Shown: positions 1 through 9,003 of the stretch, piece by piece
Layout of the letters: every line of letters begins with the position of its first letter
How positions within the stretch are numbered: position 1 is the stretch's first letter
Source of the DNA: DASVTR01 sp033855775
GTDB taxonomy: Bacteria > Acidobacteriota > Blastocatellia > Pyrinomonadales > Pyrinomonadaceae
Length of the DNA: 63,498 nucleotides
Direction: 5' to 3'
Assembly: GCA_033855775.1 (NCBI GenBank)
Contig: JAWVFT010000004.1
Coordinates: forward strand, 1 to 63,498
The notes under the pieces: generated by a model
Told to the model about the DNA's origin: nothing
Database searches by the model: none
Seen by the model: only the letters and a program-made list of their open reading frames with translations
Program-made: the position numbers and the translations under genes

Positions 1-2061
1 GGTCGCGCCAGACAATTCCTGTCCGGGGCCGCCGAGCGTCAGGTTGCTCAGGCGTCCTTCCTTCTCCTTGAGCGGCGAATAAAATTCATAGCGCAGGCCA
101 AGATTGAAAGTCAGGTTGGGGCGAAACTTCCAGTCGTCCTGAATGAAGGCCGCGTAGTAGTTGGTGCGGAAGTAACGTTGGATGTCTGCGGTCGCGCCGG
201 TGCGCGGGTCTGCGTTGATGCCTTCGAAGACGGGCGCGTCGTTGGCCAGATTGAAGAGCCCGACGAACGAATAGACTGGACGCGCGCCGCCGACCAGATT
301 GTTGTTGTCCTGCTCGCGCCGCACGACGCCGCCGATGCGCAGCGATTGGTTGCCGATGACCTTGCTGATGACATCGCTAAATTCATACGTGTTCTGCGTG
401 AAGACGCCGGGCGTGGCTTCGCCCTGCGGAGCGCCGAAGCGTATGCGGTCGGTCGGATAACCTTCGACCTCTATGCGCGGAATGCCGAAGTTGGTGTCAA
501 CGGACGACTCTACTTCGTCAAAGGAGAAGCGCGAGAAGTTAAAGCGCGCTTCGTTGAGCATCGAGGGCGAGAAGATGTGATTCCAGATGAGCGTCGCCGA
601 AGAGTTGAGCGGGTTGGTGCGAATGTCGCCGTTGGGGCGACTGCGCGAGCCGGAGTCGCTGCGAAGGTCGTCGCGGCGCGTAAAGTATGTGCTGAGCGCG
701 ATGGTGTCGTTCGTGCGGTTGTAGTCAATGCGCGTGTTGTACTGGTCGCCGCGAATCTGGTTGGGCAGAGCAAGCTGCGCGAACTGCACGTCCGGGATGC
801 CGTCGAGGCCGCCGCCCGTCGTGCTCGTGTAGTTGCCGAGCGTCCCCGTGATTGAGCCGAGGTCGAGGCCGCCCGCGACCTGCTGGCATTGCGCCGGATT
901 GTTGAGGCCGATGGCGGAGCAGGGAACCGTCAGTGCCGAGATGATGCGCGGCTCGATGCCCGCGGCTTGAAAGACGCGCGCCGTCACGCTGTTGGGCCGT
1001 TGACTGATGACGGCCTGACGATACTGCGCCGTCTCGACGAAGGAGTTGACGGTATCCGTGTTGCGATTGCGCAGGCTCTCGGTTGAGAAGAAGAAGAAGA
1101 GCTTGTTCTTGATGATGGGACCGCCGAGTGAGCCGCCGAACTGGCGAAACTTTTGGTTGACGCGTAGCGGCGGCCCGCTTGGGCCTCCATACTTGTTAAA
1201 GGCGTTGAGCTTCGGGTCGTTATATTTGAAGAGCGCGCTGCCGTGAAATTCGTTGCTGCCGCTCTGCGAAACGACCTCGACCTGCGCCCCTGAGTTGCGC
1301 CCGTCTTCAGCCGAATAGCTCGTAGACTTGACGCGCACTTCCTTTACTGATTCCTGATTCGGCGTGACGATGGCCGCGCCGCCCTGTCCCAAGCTGTTGA
1401 CGCTCACGCCGTCAACCATAAAATTGTTAGCCGAAACACGCTGGCCGTTGGCCGTCACAGGGACTTGATTCTCAACCTGAAAGACGGAGAAGTTGGAGCC
1501 GCCCGGCCCCGTCACGTTCGGGATGCCGACGGATAGACCGTTGTTGCTGCGCGAGCCGTCGCCGAAGACGCCGGGCGTCAGGCGCAGCAACTCGTAAGGG
1601 TCGCGCCCGACCTGCGGCAATCGTCGCACCTCTTGATTGGTAATCGCGCGGCCCACATTGGCGTTCTCCGTTTCGAGTTGCGGCAACTGGTCGCTGACGG
1701 TGACGGACGCGTTGACCGCTCCGGTTTCCAAAGCGACATCGACGCCCTGCGTCTCCTCCGCGTTGACCGTCACGTTCTCCAAAGTCTTCTTGCCAAAGCC
1801 AGACTGCTCGACGCTGATGGTGTACTTGCCGGGCGGCAAGCCGGAGATGCGATAGAAGCCGTTATCGCTGGTCGTCGTCTGTTGCGTCTTGGCGGTTTCG
1901 TTGTTGGTCAAGGTCACGGTCGCGCCGGGGACGACTGCGCCCGCGGGGTCTGTGACGGTGCCTTGCACGCTCGCCCTGAATTGCGCGCTTGCGGAAGCGG
2001 CGAGCAGGAGAACGAACAGCCCGCAGAGAGAGAGCCGGCGAAGGGAAACAGTGTGGCGCAT
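1..2061 (-). CDS. TonB-dependent receptor, Oar-like (C-terminus outside window)
   Basis: Reading from an ATG at 2061 on the minus strand there is no stop down to base 1, so about 687 residues are present and the C-terminal barrel strands are missing. The start has a strong Shine-Dalgarno (GGAGG) 6-7 bases upstream and a signal peptide ending near ASASAQ. A carboxypeptidase-regulatory-like domain follows (GTVTDPAGAVVPGATV), then a plug with a MVDGVSVN-type segment, then a barrel with strands such as PNLTFNLGLRYEFYSP. The family moves large ligands across the outer membrane using TonB energy. It is divergent from the sugar ABC importer, so an oligosaccharide ligand is possible. That is inference from position only. 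Confidence 0.88.
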   Translation of the reverse strand, partial: MRHTVSLRRLSLCGLFVLLLAASASAQFRASVQGTVTDPAGAVVPGATVTLTNNETAKTQQTTTSDNGFYRISGLPPGKYTISVEQSGFGKKTLENVTVNAEETQGVDVALETGAVNASVTVSDQLPQLETENANVGRAITNQEVRRLPQVGRDPYELLRLTPGVFGDGSRSNNGLSVGIPNVTGPGGSNFSVFQVENQVPVTANGQRVSANNFMVDGVSVNSLGQGGAAIVTPNQESVKEVRVKSTSYSAEDGRNSGAQVEVVSQSGSNEFHGSALFKYNDPKLNAFNKYGGPSGPPLRVNQKFRQFGGSLGGPIIKNKLFFFFSTESLRNRNTDTVNSFVETAQYRQAVISQRPNSVTARVFQAAGIEPRIISALTVPCSAIGLNNPAQCQQVAGGLDLGSITGTLGNYTSTTGGGLDGIPDVQFAQLALPNQIRGDQYNTRIDYNRTNDTIALSTYFTRRDDLRSDSGSRSRPNGDIRTNPLNSSATLIWNHIFSPSMLNEARFNFSRFSFDEVESSVDTNFGIPRIEVEGYPTDRIRFGAPQGEATPGVFTQNTYEFSDVISKVIGNQSLRIGGVVRREQDNNNLVGGARPVYSFVGLFNLANDAPVFEGINADPRTGATADIQRYFRTNYYAAFIQDDWKFRPNLTFNLGLRYEFYSPLKEKEGRLSNLTLGGPGQELSGAT

Positions 2062-2553
2062 GTAGATTCCTCCTAAGAGTTGCGCGCGGCGCGGGCCATG
2101 TCGCAGGCGACGTGTGGCTGCGGGCCGCGAGCGCGAAGACGAAAATAAGAATGTCCGTAGAAACAGAAGGCAGACACGCATTGCTAAACTGCCGTTTACC
2201 AGAGGCCGAAGATTGCAGAGTTATCTGCCGGACGAATTTTTAGCAATAGATTATCGGGGAAGCGCTAGCAAAATATCACTCGCCCGTGAAAATATCAATG
2301 GAAATTTCCCGCGCCGTTCTGTTAAGCTTAGGCCCTCTAACAGATTTGATTGTCTGCTGTTCCCCGAACACGTTAGGACAGGCACGAAGAGGCTGCGCCA
2401 AGGCAGTCCGGCGAAGAGGCCGAATGCGCCGCTTCGTCGTCTGCCGGTCAAAAGAGTTTCGGCGAACAAGCTTCTTTCGTCTCGCGCGCTCGTTGTGGAG
2501 TTTGCGCGCAAAGACGGCGCAAGTCATCCGGCTAAGGAAGGACACTAAAACTT
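2062..2553. other. Intergenic region between divergent receptor and sugar operon
   Basis: This 492-base gap must hold the promoters of the minus-strand receptor and the plus-strand xylF-like gene. It is visibly more AT-rich around 2230-2345. A perfect 10-base palindrome, GGAAATTTCC, lies at 2300-2309 and could be an operator, but nothing confirms this. I see no convincing gene in it; the short open frames on both strands have no recognisable product. Confidence 0.4.
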
Positions 2554-3756
2554 ATGCGAAGCATCAGCGCAGGCGCGTGCCTCTTGCTGGCTCTCTCGCT
2601 GTCTCTGGCGACAGCGTGCGTCAGCGGCCCGCAGAGCCAGAACGCGGGCGGCGGTTGCCCGCCCAGGGCGAAGAAGAACGGCCCCGTCAAAATCGGGTTT
2701 TCGATGGACACACTGAAAGAGGAACGCTGGCAGCGCGATAAGGAACTGGTCGAGCAGCGGGCCAAAGAACTCGGCGCGGAACTGATTGTGCAGGTCGCCA
2801 ACGGCGACGACAACGTGCAGACGAAGCAGGCCGACAATCTGTTGACGCAGAACGTGGACGTGTTAATCGTCGCCCCGCACAACGGCGTCGTCGCCGCTTC
2901 CATCGTCGAGGCGGCGAAGAAGCAATGCGTGCCGGTCATCAGCTACGACCGCTTGATTAGAAACTCGGACGTTGACCTCTACGTCTCTCATCAAGTCGTC
3001 AAGATTGGAGAGATGCAGGCCAAGTATTTGCTCGACCGCGTGCCGAAGGGCAACTATCTCATCATCGGCGGCTCGCCGACGGACAACAACGCGCAGTTGT
3101 TGCACGACGGGCAAATGAACATCCTGAAGCCTGCCATCGAGCGCGGCGATGTCAAGATTGTCGGCGACCAACCCTCGAAGGAGTGGCTGGCGAGCGAGGC
3201 TCAGAAAAACACTGAGAACGCCCTGACGCAGAACAACAATAATATTCAAGCGGTCGTCGCCGCCAACGACGGAACGGCGGGCGGCGTTATCCAAGCCCTC
3301 GGCCCGCTGGCGGGCAATCCAGTCCTCGTCTCCGGTCAGGACGCGGAGCTTCCGGCCTGCCAGCGCATCGCCGAAGGCAAGCAGGCGATGACCGTCTACA
3401 AGCCGATCAGGCCGCTCGCCTTCAGCGCCGTCGAAGCCGCCATCAAGCTCGCCAACGGCGAGAAGGTCGAAGCCCCGGACAAAGTTAACAACGGCAAGAT
3501 TGATGTCCCGTCCATCTTGCAAGAACCCATCGCCGTCGGCAAAGAGAACATGATGGACACCATCATTAAAGACGGCTATCACAAGATGGAAAAAGTCTAC
3601 GAGAATGTGCCGAAGGAGCAATGGCCGAAGGCTGCGGAGGCCGCCCCGGCGAAGGCCGAAGAACATCGCCGCGCCAACATAGGCTCTTCGTCAATCGCTT
3701 TCTTCTTCTCGCTGCTGGCCCTTGGCTGCCTGTTGATTCCGCGTGTGCGAAGATGA
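2554..3756 (+). CDS. xylF: XylF-like sugar ABC transporter substrate-binding lipoprotein
   Basis: This is a periplasmic binding protein of the XylF/RbsB type (400 residues). The N-terminus is a lipoprotein-like signal (SLATAC, lipid Cys at about residue 22). The type I periplasmic-binding fold follows: KIGFSMDTL first strand, then ANGDDNVQTKQADNLL, VDVLIVAPHNG, and QAVVAANDGTAGG with VLVSGQDAEL in the second lobe. It delivers a sugar to the XylG/XylH-like importer encoded next. Oddly, after the usual end near residue 365 it continues through an Ala/Glu-rich linker into a hydrophobic segment (SSSIAFFFSLLALGCLL) and a basic tail, so it may be anchored at both ends. The stop overlaps the next start as ATGA. 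Xylose, glucose or another monosaccharide are all possible substrates. Confidence 0.85.
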   Translation: MRSISAGACLLLALSLSLATACVSGPQSQNAGGGCPPRAKKNGPVKIGFSMDTLKEERWQRDKELVEQRAKELGAELIVQVANGDDNVQTKQADNLLTQNVDVLIVAPHNGVVAASIVEAAKKQCVPVISYDRLIRNSDVDLYVSHQVVKIGEMQAKYLLDRVPKGNYLIIGGSPTDNNAQLLHDGQMNILKPAIERGDVKIVGDQPSKEWLASEAQKNTENALTQNNNNIQAVVAANDGTAGGVIQALGPLAGNPVLVSGQDAELPACQRIAEGKQAMTVYKPIRPLAFSAVEAAIKLANGEKVEAPDKVNNGKIDVPSILQEPIAVGKENMMDTIIKDGYHKMEKVYENVPKEQWPKAAEAAPAKAEEHRRANIGSSSIAFFFSLLALGCLLIPRVRR

Positions 3757-5309
3757 CGACGAGTGGCTCGCCGCTGTTGGAGATGCGCGACATCACCAAG
3801 TCGTTTCCGGGCGTGCGCGCTCTGGACGGGGTGACGTTTGACCTCCACGCGGGCGAGTTGCACGCGCTCGTGGGCGAGAACGGCGCGGGCAAGTCAACCT
3901 TGATGAAGGTTCTCGGCGGCGTCTACCCGTACCCGCAATACGGCGGCGAGGTGCGCATTGACGGCGAGGCGCGTCGCTTCAGCAGCGTCCGCGATGCAGA
4001 GCGCGCGGGCGTCGCCGTCATCTTTCAGGAACTCTCGCTCGTCAAGGAGATGTCCGTCGGCGAGAACATCTTTCTGGGCCGCGAGCCGCGCCGCTTCGGC
4101 GTCGTCCGTTGGGACGAACTCTACAGTCGCGCGGCGCGTCTGCTTGAAGATTTGCGTCTCAAGATAGACCCGCGCACGCCCGTCGGTCATCTCGGCATCG
4201 GCCAGCAACAACTCGTCGAAATCGCCAAGGCTCTTTCGCAGGAGGCGCGCATCCTCGTGCTGGACGAGCCGACCGCCGCTCTCACCGAAACGGAAGTCGA
4301 GATTCTCTTCGGCATTCTCGCGCGCCTGCGCGAGCGCGGCGTCGGCATGATTTACATCTCGCACAAGCTCGACGAAGTGTTTCGCATGTCGAACCGCATC
4401 ACCGTCCTGCGCGACGGGCGCACAGTCGGCACAGAGCCGACGAGCGCGCTCAACGAAGCCGCGGTCATCGCTCGCATGGTCGGGCGCGAAGTCGGAGACA
4501 TCTTTCCGCAAGCCGACCACGCGCGCGGCGAGACAATCTTCGAGGCGCGACACATGACGGTCGAAGACCCCAACATCAAAGGCAAGCTGTTGGTTGATGA
4601 CATCAGCTTCAGCGTTCGGCGCGGCGAAGTCCTTGGCATCGCCGGGCTGATGGGAGCGGGGCGCAGCGATTTGTTGATGGCAATCTTCGGGGCGCACGCG
4701 GGGCGCGTGTCCGGCGAGGTGTTGATGGAAGGAGAGCCCGTTCACATCACGCGCCCGTCGGATGCTATCCGGCACGGCATCGGCTTCGTCACCGAAGACC
4801 GCAAACGCTTCGGCTTGATTCTGGACCAGACGATTCTCAACAACATGACGATTGCCGGGCTTTCAAGATTGTCTGGCCGCTTCGTCACCAACGTCAACGC
4901 GGAGACGACCGCGGGCGAACGCTCGATGCGCGAGTTGCGCGTCAAGGCTCCGTCAATCATGACCATCGCAGGCACGCTCTCCGGCGGCAATCAACAAAAA
5001 GTCGTGCTGGCGAAATGGCTCCTGACCAACCCGCGCGTGCTCTTTCTGGACGAGCCGACGCGCGGCATTGATGTCGGCGCCAAGCAGGAGATTTACGCGC
5101 AGATTAACAAGCTGGCGCGCGAAGGCCTAGCCATCGTGCTCGTCTCTTCGGAACTGCCCGAAGTCCTGGGCCTCTCCGACCGCGTGCTCGTCCTGCACGA
5201 AGGCCACATCACGGGCGAATTTACGCGCGCCGAAGCGACGCCGGAGGCCGTCATGTCCTGCGCCACAGGCCACCAACAAAGAGGGCGAATGTCGGAGTTG
5301 AGAGCTTAG
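3753..5309 (+). CDS. xylG: XylG-like sugar ABC transporter ATP-binding protein (two NBDs)
   Basis: This is a 518-residue double ATPase of the carbohydrate-importer type. The start at 3753 overlaps the xylF stop (ATGA), which implies translational coupling. The first nucleotide-binding domain has Walker A GENGAGKST at residues 41-49, signature LGIGQQQ, and Walker B ILVLDEPTAALT. The second has the degenerate Walker A (GLMGAGRSDLL) typical of MglA/XylG/RbsA proteins, signature LSGGNQQK, and Walker B VLFLDEPTRGID. It powers uptake of the ligand bound by the XylF-like protein. An in-frame ATG further upstream would overlap most of the end of xylF and is not used here. Confidence 0.93.
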   Translation: MTTSGSPLLEMRDITKSFPGVRALDGVTFDLHAGELHALVGENGAGKSTLMKVLGGVYPYPQYGGEVRIDGEARRFSSVRDAERAGVAVIFQELSLVKEMSVGENIFLGREPRRFGVVRWDELYSRAARLLEDLRLKIDPRTPVGHLGIGQQQLVEIAKALSQEARILVLDEPTAALTETEVEILFGILARLRERGVGMIYISHKLDEVFRMSNRITVLRDGRTVGTEPTSALNEAAVIARMVGREVGDIFPQADHARGETIFEARHMTVEDPNIKGKLLVDDISFSVRRGEVLGIAGLMGAGRSDLLMAIFGAHAGRVSGEVLMEGEPVHITRPSDAIRHGIGFVTEDRKRFGLILDQTILNNMTIAGLSRLSGRFVTNVNAETTAGERSMRELRVKAPSIMTIAGTLSGGNQQKVVLAKWLLTNPRVLFLDEPTRGIDVGAKQEIYAQINKLAREGLAIVLVSSELPEVLGLSDRVLVLHEGHITGEFTRAEATPEAVMSCATGHQQRGRMSELRA

Positions 5310-5368
5310 CCAGTCATCGCTCTTTAACCTTCGACCTCTGACCGCTGACCGCTGAAACGGAGTTTCCT

Positions 5369-6598
5369 ATGAGTGAGCAAGGGCCGGCTAATGAGCCGCC
5401 GATTAATCGCCCGCCGGTCGTGGCGGACGTTGTGCCGCCGGCTGCGGATGTCGCCGGGGCTTCGCAGATTCGCATCGGCGGCTTCAAGATTCCGACGGCG
5501 ACCTTGAGAGCCTACACGATGGTCTTCGCCCTCATCGTCATCTGGGCCGTCTTTCATTACACGACCAACCAGACATTCCTCGGCCCGCGCAATCTGTCGA
5601 ACCTCTTGAAGCAATCGTCCGTGACGGGCGTGCTGGCGGTCGGCATGTTGATGGTCATCGTGGCGGGACAGATTGATTTGTCGGTCGGCTCGGTGGTGGG
5701 CCTCGCGGGCGGCATAGCGGCGATGATGCAGGGCCGGGGCGTGCTCTTTTCGCTCGGCTCGGCCATCGTCGTCGGCTTGGTGATTGGCGCGCTGCACGGC
5801 GCTCTCGTCGCTTACGTCAACATCCCGGCGTTCATCGTCACGCTCGGCGGGATGCTGGCGTGGGCCGGGGTGACGCTTGGGCTGATGAAGGGCGAGACGA
5901 TTACTTTGACGCTGCCGCCGTTTCGCGCCATCGGCGAAGGCTTCATCGCGCCGCAGTTGGGAACGGCTCTGGCCGTGCTCTCCATCGCGGCCATCGCATG
6001 GTTCAACCTGCGCGGCAACAGCGCGCGCCGCCGCCACAATCTGGCGACCTCCGGCCTCGGCGTGACCATCGCGCGCATCGCGGCTCCGTCAATTGTCATC
6101 GCGCTTTTTATCTATCTGATGAACAAGCAGGACGGCGTGCCTATCCCTGTGTTGATAATGCTGGCGGTCGCTGTGGCCGGAGCCTTCGTGACGCAGAACA
6201 CGACGTTCGGGCGCTATCTCTACGCGATTGGCGGCAACCCCGACGCCGCTCGCCTGTCGGGCATCAGCCTCCGTCGTCATATCCTGTCGGCCTTCTGCAT
6301 CATGGGCGCGCTGGCGGGCCTCGCCGCCCTGATTCACACGGCGCGGCAGGGCAGCGCGGCGCCCGAAGCCGGAAAGCTGATGGAACTCGACGCGATTGCG
6401 GCCTGCGTCATCGGCGGCACTTCTTTGATGGGCGGGCGTGGCACGGTCTTCGGAGCCATCCTCGGCGCGTTGATTATGGCGAGCCTCGATAACGGAATGT
6501 CGCTTCTTAATTTTCAGAGCTACGTGCAGCCGATGGTCAAAGGCATGGTGCTCGTCGCGGCGGTCGGCTTCGACATGCTCAGCCGCAAGCAGGGATGA
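5369..6598 (+). CDS. xylH: XylH-like sugar ABC transporter permease
   Basis: This is a hydrophobic protein of 409 residues with about ten membrane segments, matching the BPD_transp_2 permease family. Recognisable permease segments are LAVGMLMVIVAGQIDLSVGS and FGRYLYAIGGNPDAARLSGI. The N-terminal 40 residues are Pro-rich and cytoplasmic. It forms the membrane channel with two copies or domains driven by XylG. GGAG lies 7 bases before the start. The 59-base gap to xylG contains CTGACCG-type heptamers. Its stop overlaps an upstream ATG (6595) of the GH15 gene. Confidence 0.92.
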   Translation: MSEQGPANEPPINRPPVVADVVPPAADVAGASQIRIGGFKIPTATLRAYTMVFALIVIWAVFHYTTNQTFLGPRNLSNLLKQSSVTGVLAVGMLMVIVAGQIDLSVGSVVGLAGGIAAMMQGRGVLFSLGSAIVVGLVIGALHGALVAYVNIPAFIVTLGGMLAWAGVTLGLMKGETITLTLPPFRAIGEGFIAPQLGTALAVLSIAAIAWFNLRGNSARRRHNLATSGLGVTIARIAAPSIVIALFIYLMNKQDGVPIPVLIMLAVAVAGAFVTQNTTFGRYLYAIGGNPDAARLSGISLRRHILSAFCIMGALAGLAALIHTARQGSAAPEAGKLMELDAIAACVIGGTSLMGGRGTVFGAILGALIMASLDNGMSLLNFQSYVQPMVKGMVLVAAVGFDMLSRKQG

Positions 6599-6618
6599 GG
6601 GCGGCAGCAATGACAGAG

Positions 6619-6814
6619 CGACGCGGAGACACGGAGACGCGGAGACGCGGTGATGTGTTGACGCGGAGACGTTTTAATACGGAGGCGCGCAGACGCGGAG
6701 ACGAGAGCGACGAACTGACGGCGAGAGACGAGGGACGACATAGCATCATCGCGCCTTGCATCACCGCGCCTTTCTCTTTTCGCCGCGTCCCCGCGTCCCC
6801 ACGTCTCCGCGTCC
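6619..6814. repeat. Octamer repeat block, inverted arrangement
   Basis: Tandem GGAGACGC-type octamers run from about 6619 to 6706. The complementary form (CGCCGCGTCCCCGCGT...) runs from 6781 to 6814, so the two ends can pair. The block lies between the xylH stop and the hydrophobic signal peptide of the GH15 enzyme. It is open in the GH15 frame, where it reads as RRGD/TETR-like residues and then PRLRV. Confidence 0.8.
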
Positions 6815-6816
6815 TG

Positions 6817-9003
6817 ATGCCTTTCATCTTCGCTCTCATGTTGTTCGTCGTCTCTGTCGCGGCGCGCGGGCAGGGCGTGGTCAATAATCTTGCGCCGGGC
6901 CAGCCGGGCCATGACGCGCATTGGGAGAGCGCCGCGAAGGAAGGCATCGGAACTTCCGCGTCGCTCGCATCGAAGGTCTGGTTCACGCTCGGCGGCGGAG
7001 CGTTGACGGAGGTTTATTACCCGACGATTGATGTCGCCAACGTGCAGCTATTGCAGTTCATCGTCGTCAGCCCGGACGGCAAGCGCGTCGAAGTTGAGAG
7101 CGAAGACACGACGCCCTTCCTTGATTTGCTAGACCCGCGCTCGCTTTCCTATCGCCAACTCAACACGGCCAAGAGCGGCGCTTACTCCATCTCCAAGACC
7201 TACATCGTTGACCCGCAACGCCATGTGATTCAAATCGCCGTCCGCTTCACGACGCGCAACAACGTTCCATACAAACTCTACGTCTACTACGACCCGTCGC
7301 TGAACAACAACGGGATGCACGATTCCGCATGGACGCAGAGCGGCGCGTTGCTCGCCTCCGACGGCGATAAAGCTTCCGCGCTCGTTTCCAGCACGGGCTT
7401 TGACGAAACGACGAACGGTTACTTCGGAACGAGCGACGGCCTTGTGCAGTTGCGGCGGCAGAGTTTGGCGGCGCAGGGTTACATCTCAGGTTTTGAGATC
7501 GCGCTGCTTCGACCCGAAAGCCGCGTCATGCAAACTTACGCGCGGGCGGCGGACGGCAACGTCGTGCAGGTGGCGCGCGTCCAGCGGCCAGCTTCCTTCA
7601 CGCTCGCGCTCGGCTTTGGCAAGGAAGCGGACGAGGCTTTGCGCAGCGCGCGCGCTTCGTTGACCAGAACGTTTGCCGCCGTTCGCGCGGAGTATGACGA
7701 CGGCTGGCACGCCTATCTTTCGTCGCTGCGCACGGTCGAGAGAAAGTATCAGGAACAGTTTGACAAGGCCGCGCTGGTCTTGAAGGCGCACGAGGACAAG
7801 ACGTATCGCGGGGCGATGGTCGCTTCGCTCTCCGTGCCGTGGGGCGGCGGGGACAATTCGAACGAGCCGAACACGAGCGGCTATCACACGGTCTGGTCGC
7901 GCGACCTTTACGAAGTGGCGACGGCCTTTTATGCAATGGGCGATAAGGCCGCAGCCGCCCGCGCCCTCGATTATCTCTTCCGCGTGCAGCAGAAGGCGGA
8001 CGGCAGCTTTCCGCAGAACTCCTGGCTCGACGGGCGCGCGGCGGGCGGCGGCTTGCAGATGGATGAAGTCGCCTACCCGCTCATTCTCGCTTATCAACTC
8101 GGTCGCACGGATAACGAAACGTGGGTCAAGCACGTCAAGCCCGCCGCCGACTTCATCGTCAAGCATGGCCCCTCGACGCCGCAGGAGCGTTGGGAAGAAG
8201 AGGCTGGCTATTCGCCTTCGACGATTGCGGCGGAGATTGCCGGATTAGTCTGCGCGGCGGAGATTGCGCGGCGCAACGGTGATGAAGGCGCGGCTCAGAA
8301 TTATTTGAAGACGGCGGACGAATGGGCGCGCAAGGTCGAGCGTTGGACGGCGACGACCACTGGGCCGCACGGCGACGGCAGCTACTACCTGCGCATCTCT
8401 GATGACGACGACCCGAACGACGGCGCTCCGCTTGACATCAACAGCAACGGTGGAATCTATGACGAACGCTTGATTGTTGACGCAGGCTTTCTCGAACTCG
8501 TGCGGCTCGGCATCAAGCGCGCCGACGACCCTTTGATTGCGAAATCGCTCGCCGTCGTTGACAAGTTGATTCAGGTCTTGACGCCGCACGGCGCTGCTTG
8601 GTATCGCTACAACCACGACGCCTACGGCGAGCGGCCAGACGGCGGCAACTACGACGCGCGCTCAGGGCGCGGAAGGCTCTGGACGCTGTTGACGGGCGAG
8701 CGCGGAGAGTTTGAACTGGCGCGCGGCGAATGGCAGGCGGCGCAACGAAGGTTGGACGCGATGCTCGGCTTCGGCAATCGAGGGCTGATGATTCCCGAAC
8801 AGGTCTGGGACAGAGGCGACAGCCCGCGCCCGACTTTACGCTTCGGCGAAGGAACCGGCTCGGCCACGCCGCTCGCATGGTCGATGGCTCAATTCGTCCG
8901 CCTCGTCGTCAATCTACAGGAGAGACGCAACCTGGACACGCCAGACATCGTGGCCGCGCGTTATCTCGCTCCGACTTCCAACAAGGCTGCTGAGAAACGA
9001 TGA
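6817..9003 (+). CDS. Secreted glucan 1,4-alpha-glucosidase (GH15)
   Basis: This is a glycoside hydrolase family 15 exo-enzyme releasing glucose from alpha-glucans. The start at 6817 gives a clean signal peptide (MPFIFALMLFVVSVAARGQG) and 728 residues. An alternative ATG at 6595 overlaps the xylH stop, but adds 74 residues encoded by octamer repeats. The N-terminal half is the beta-sandwich domain of glucodextranase/glucoamylase type (FTLGGGALTEVYYPTID). The C-terminal half is the (alpha/alpha)6 barrel, with WSRDLYE, the probable acid in RWEEEAGYSPST and the probable base in LTGERGEFEL. It overlaps the GH31 gene by ATGA. With GH31 it probably produces the monosaccharide taken up by the ABC importer. 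Confidence 0.85.
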   Translation: MPFIFALMLFVVSVAARGQGVVNNLAPGQPGHDAHWESAAKEGIGTSASLASKVWFTLGGGALTEVYYPTIDVANVQLLQFIVVSPDGKRVEVESEDTTPFLDLLDPRSLSYRQLNTAKSGAYSISKTYIVDPQRHVIQIAVRFTTRNNVPYKLYVYYDPSLNNNGMHDSAWTQSGALLASDGDKASALVSSTGFDETTNGYFGTSDGLVQLRRQSLAAQGYISGFEIALLRPESRVMQTYARAADGNVVQVARVQRPASFTLALGFGKEADEALRSARASLTRTFAAVRAEYDDGWHAYLSSLRTVERKYQEQFDKAALVLKAHEDKTYRGAMVASLSVPWGGGDNSNEPNTSGYHTVWSRDLYEVATAFYAMGDKAAAARALDYLFRVQQKADGSFPQNSWLDGRAAGGGLQMDEVAYPLILAYQLGRTDNETWVKHVKPAADFIVKHGPSTPQERWEEEAGYSPSTIAAEIAGLVCAAEIARRNGDEGAAQNYLKTADEWARKVERWTATTTGPHGDGSYYLRISDDDDPNDGAPLDINSNGGIYDERLIVDAGFLELVRLGIKRADDPLIAKSLAVVDKLIQVLTPHGAAWYRYNHDAYGERPDGGNYDARSGRGRLWTLLTGERGEFELARGEWQAAQRRLDAMLGFGNRGLMIPEQVWDRGDSPRPTLRFGEGTGSATPLAWSMAQFVRLVVNLQERRNLDTPDIVAARYLAPTSNKAAEKR

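Noticed and set aside
178..855. 225-residue open frame on the plus strand opposite the first receptor
   Set aside because: It is antisense to a clear TonB-dependent receptor frame and has no recognisable domain. Long antisense frames are expected at this GC content.
6619..6814. Octamer block as a CRISPR or VNTR surface-protein repeat
   Set aside because: No spacers are present. The blocks are found in unrelated genes and gaps, and no surface-repeat protein is encoded.
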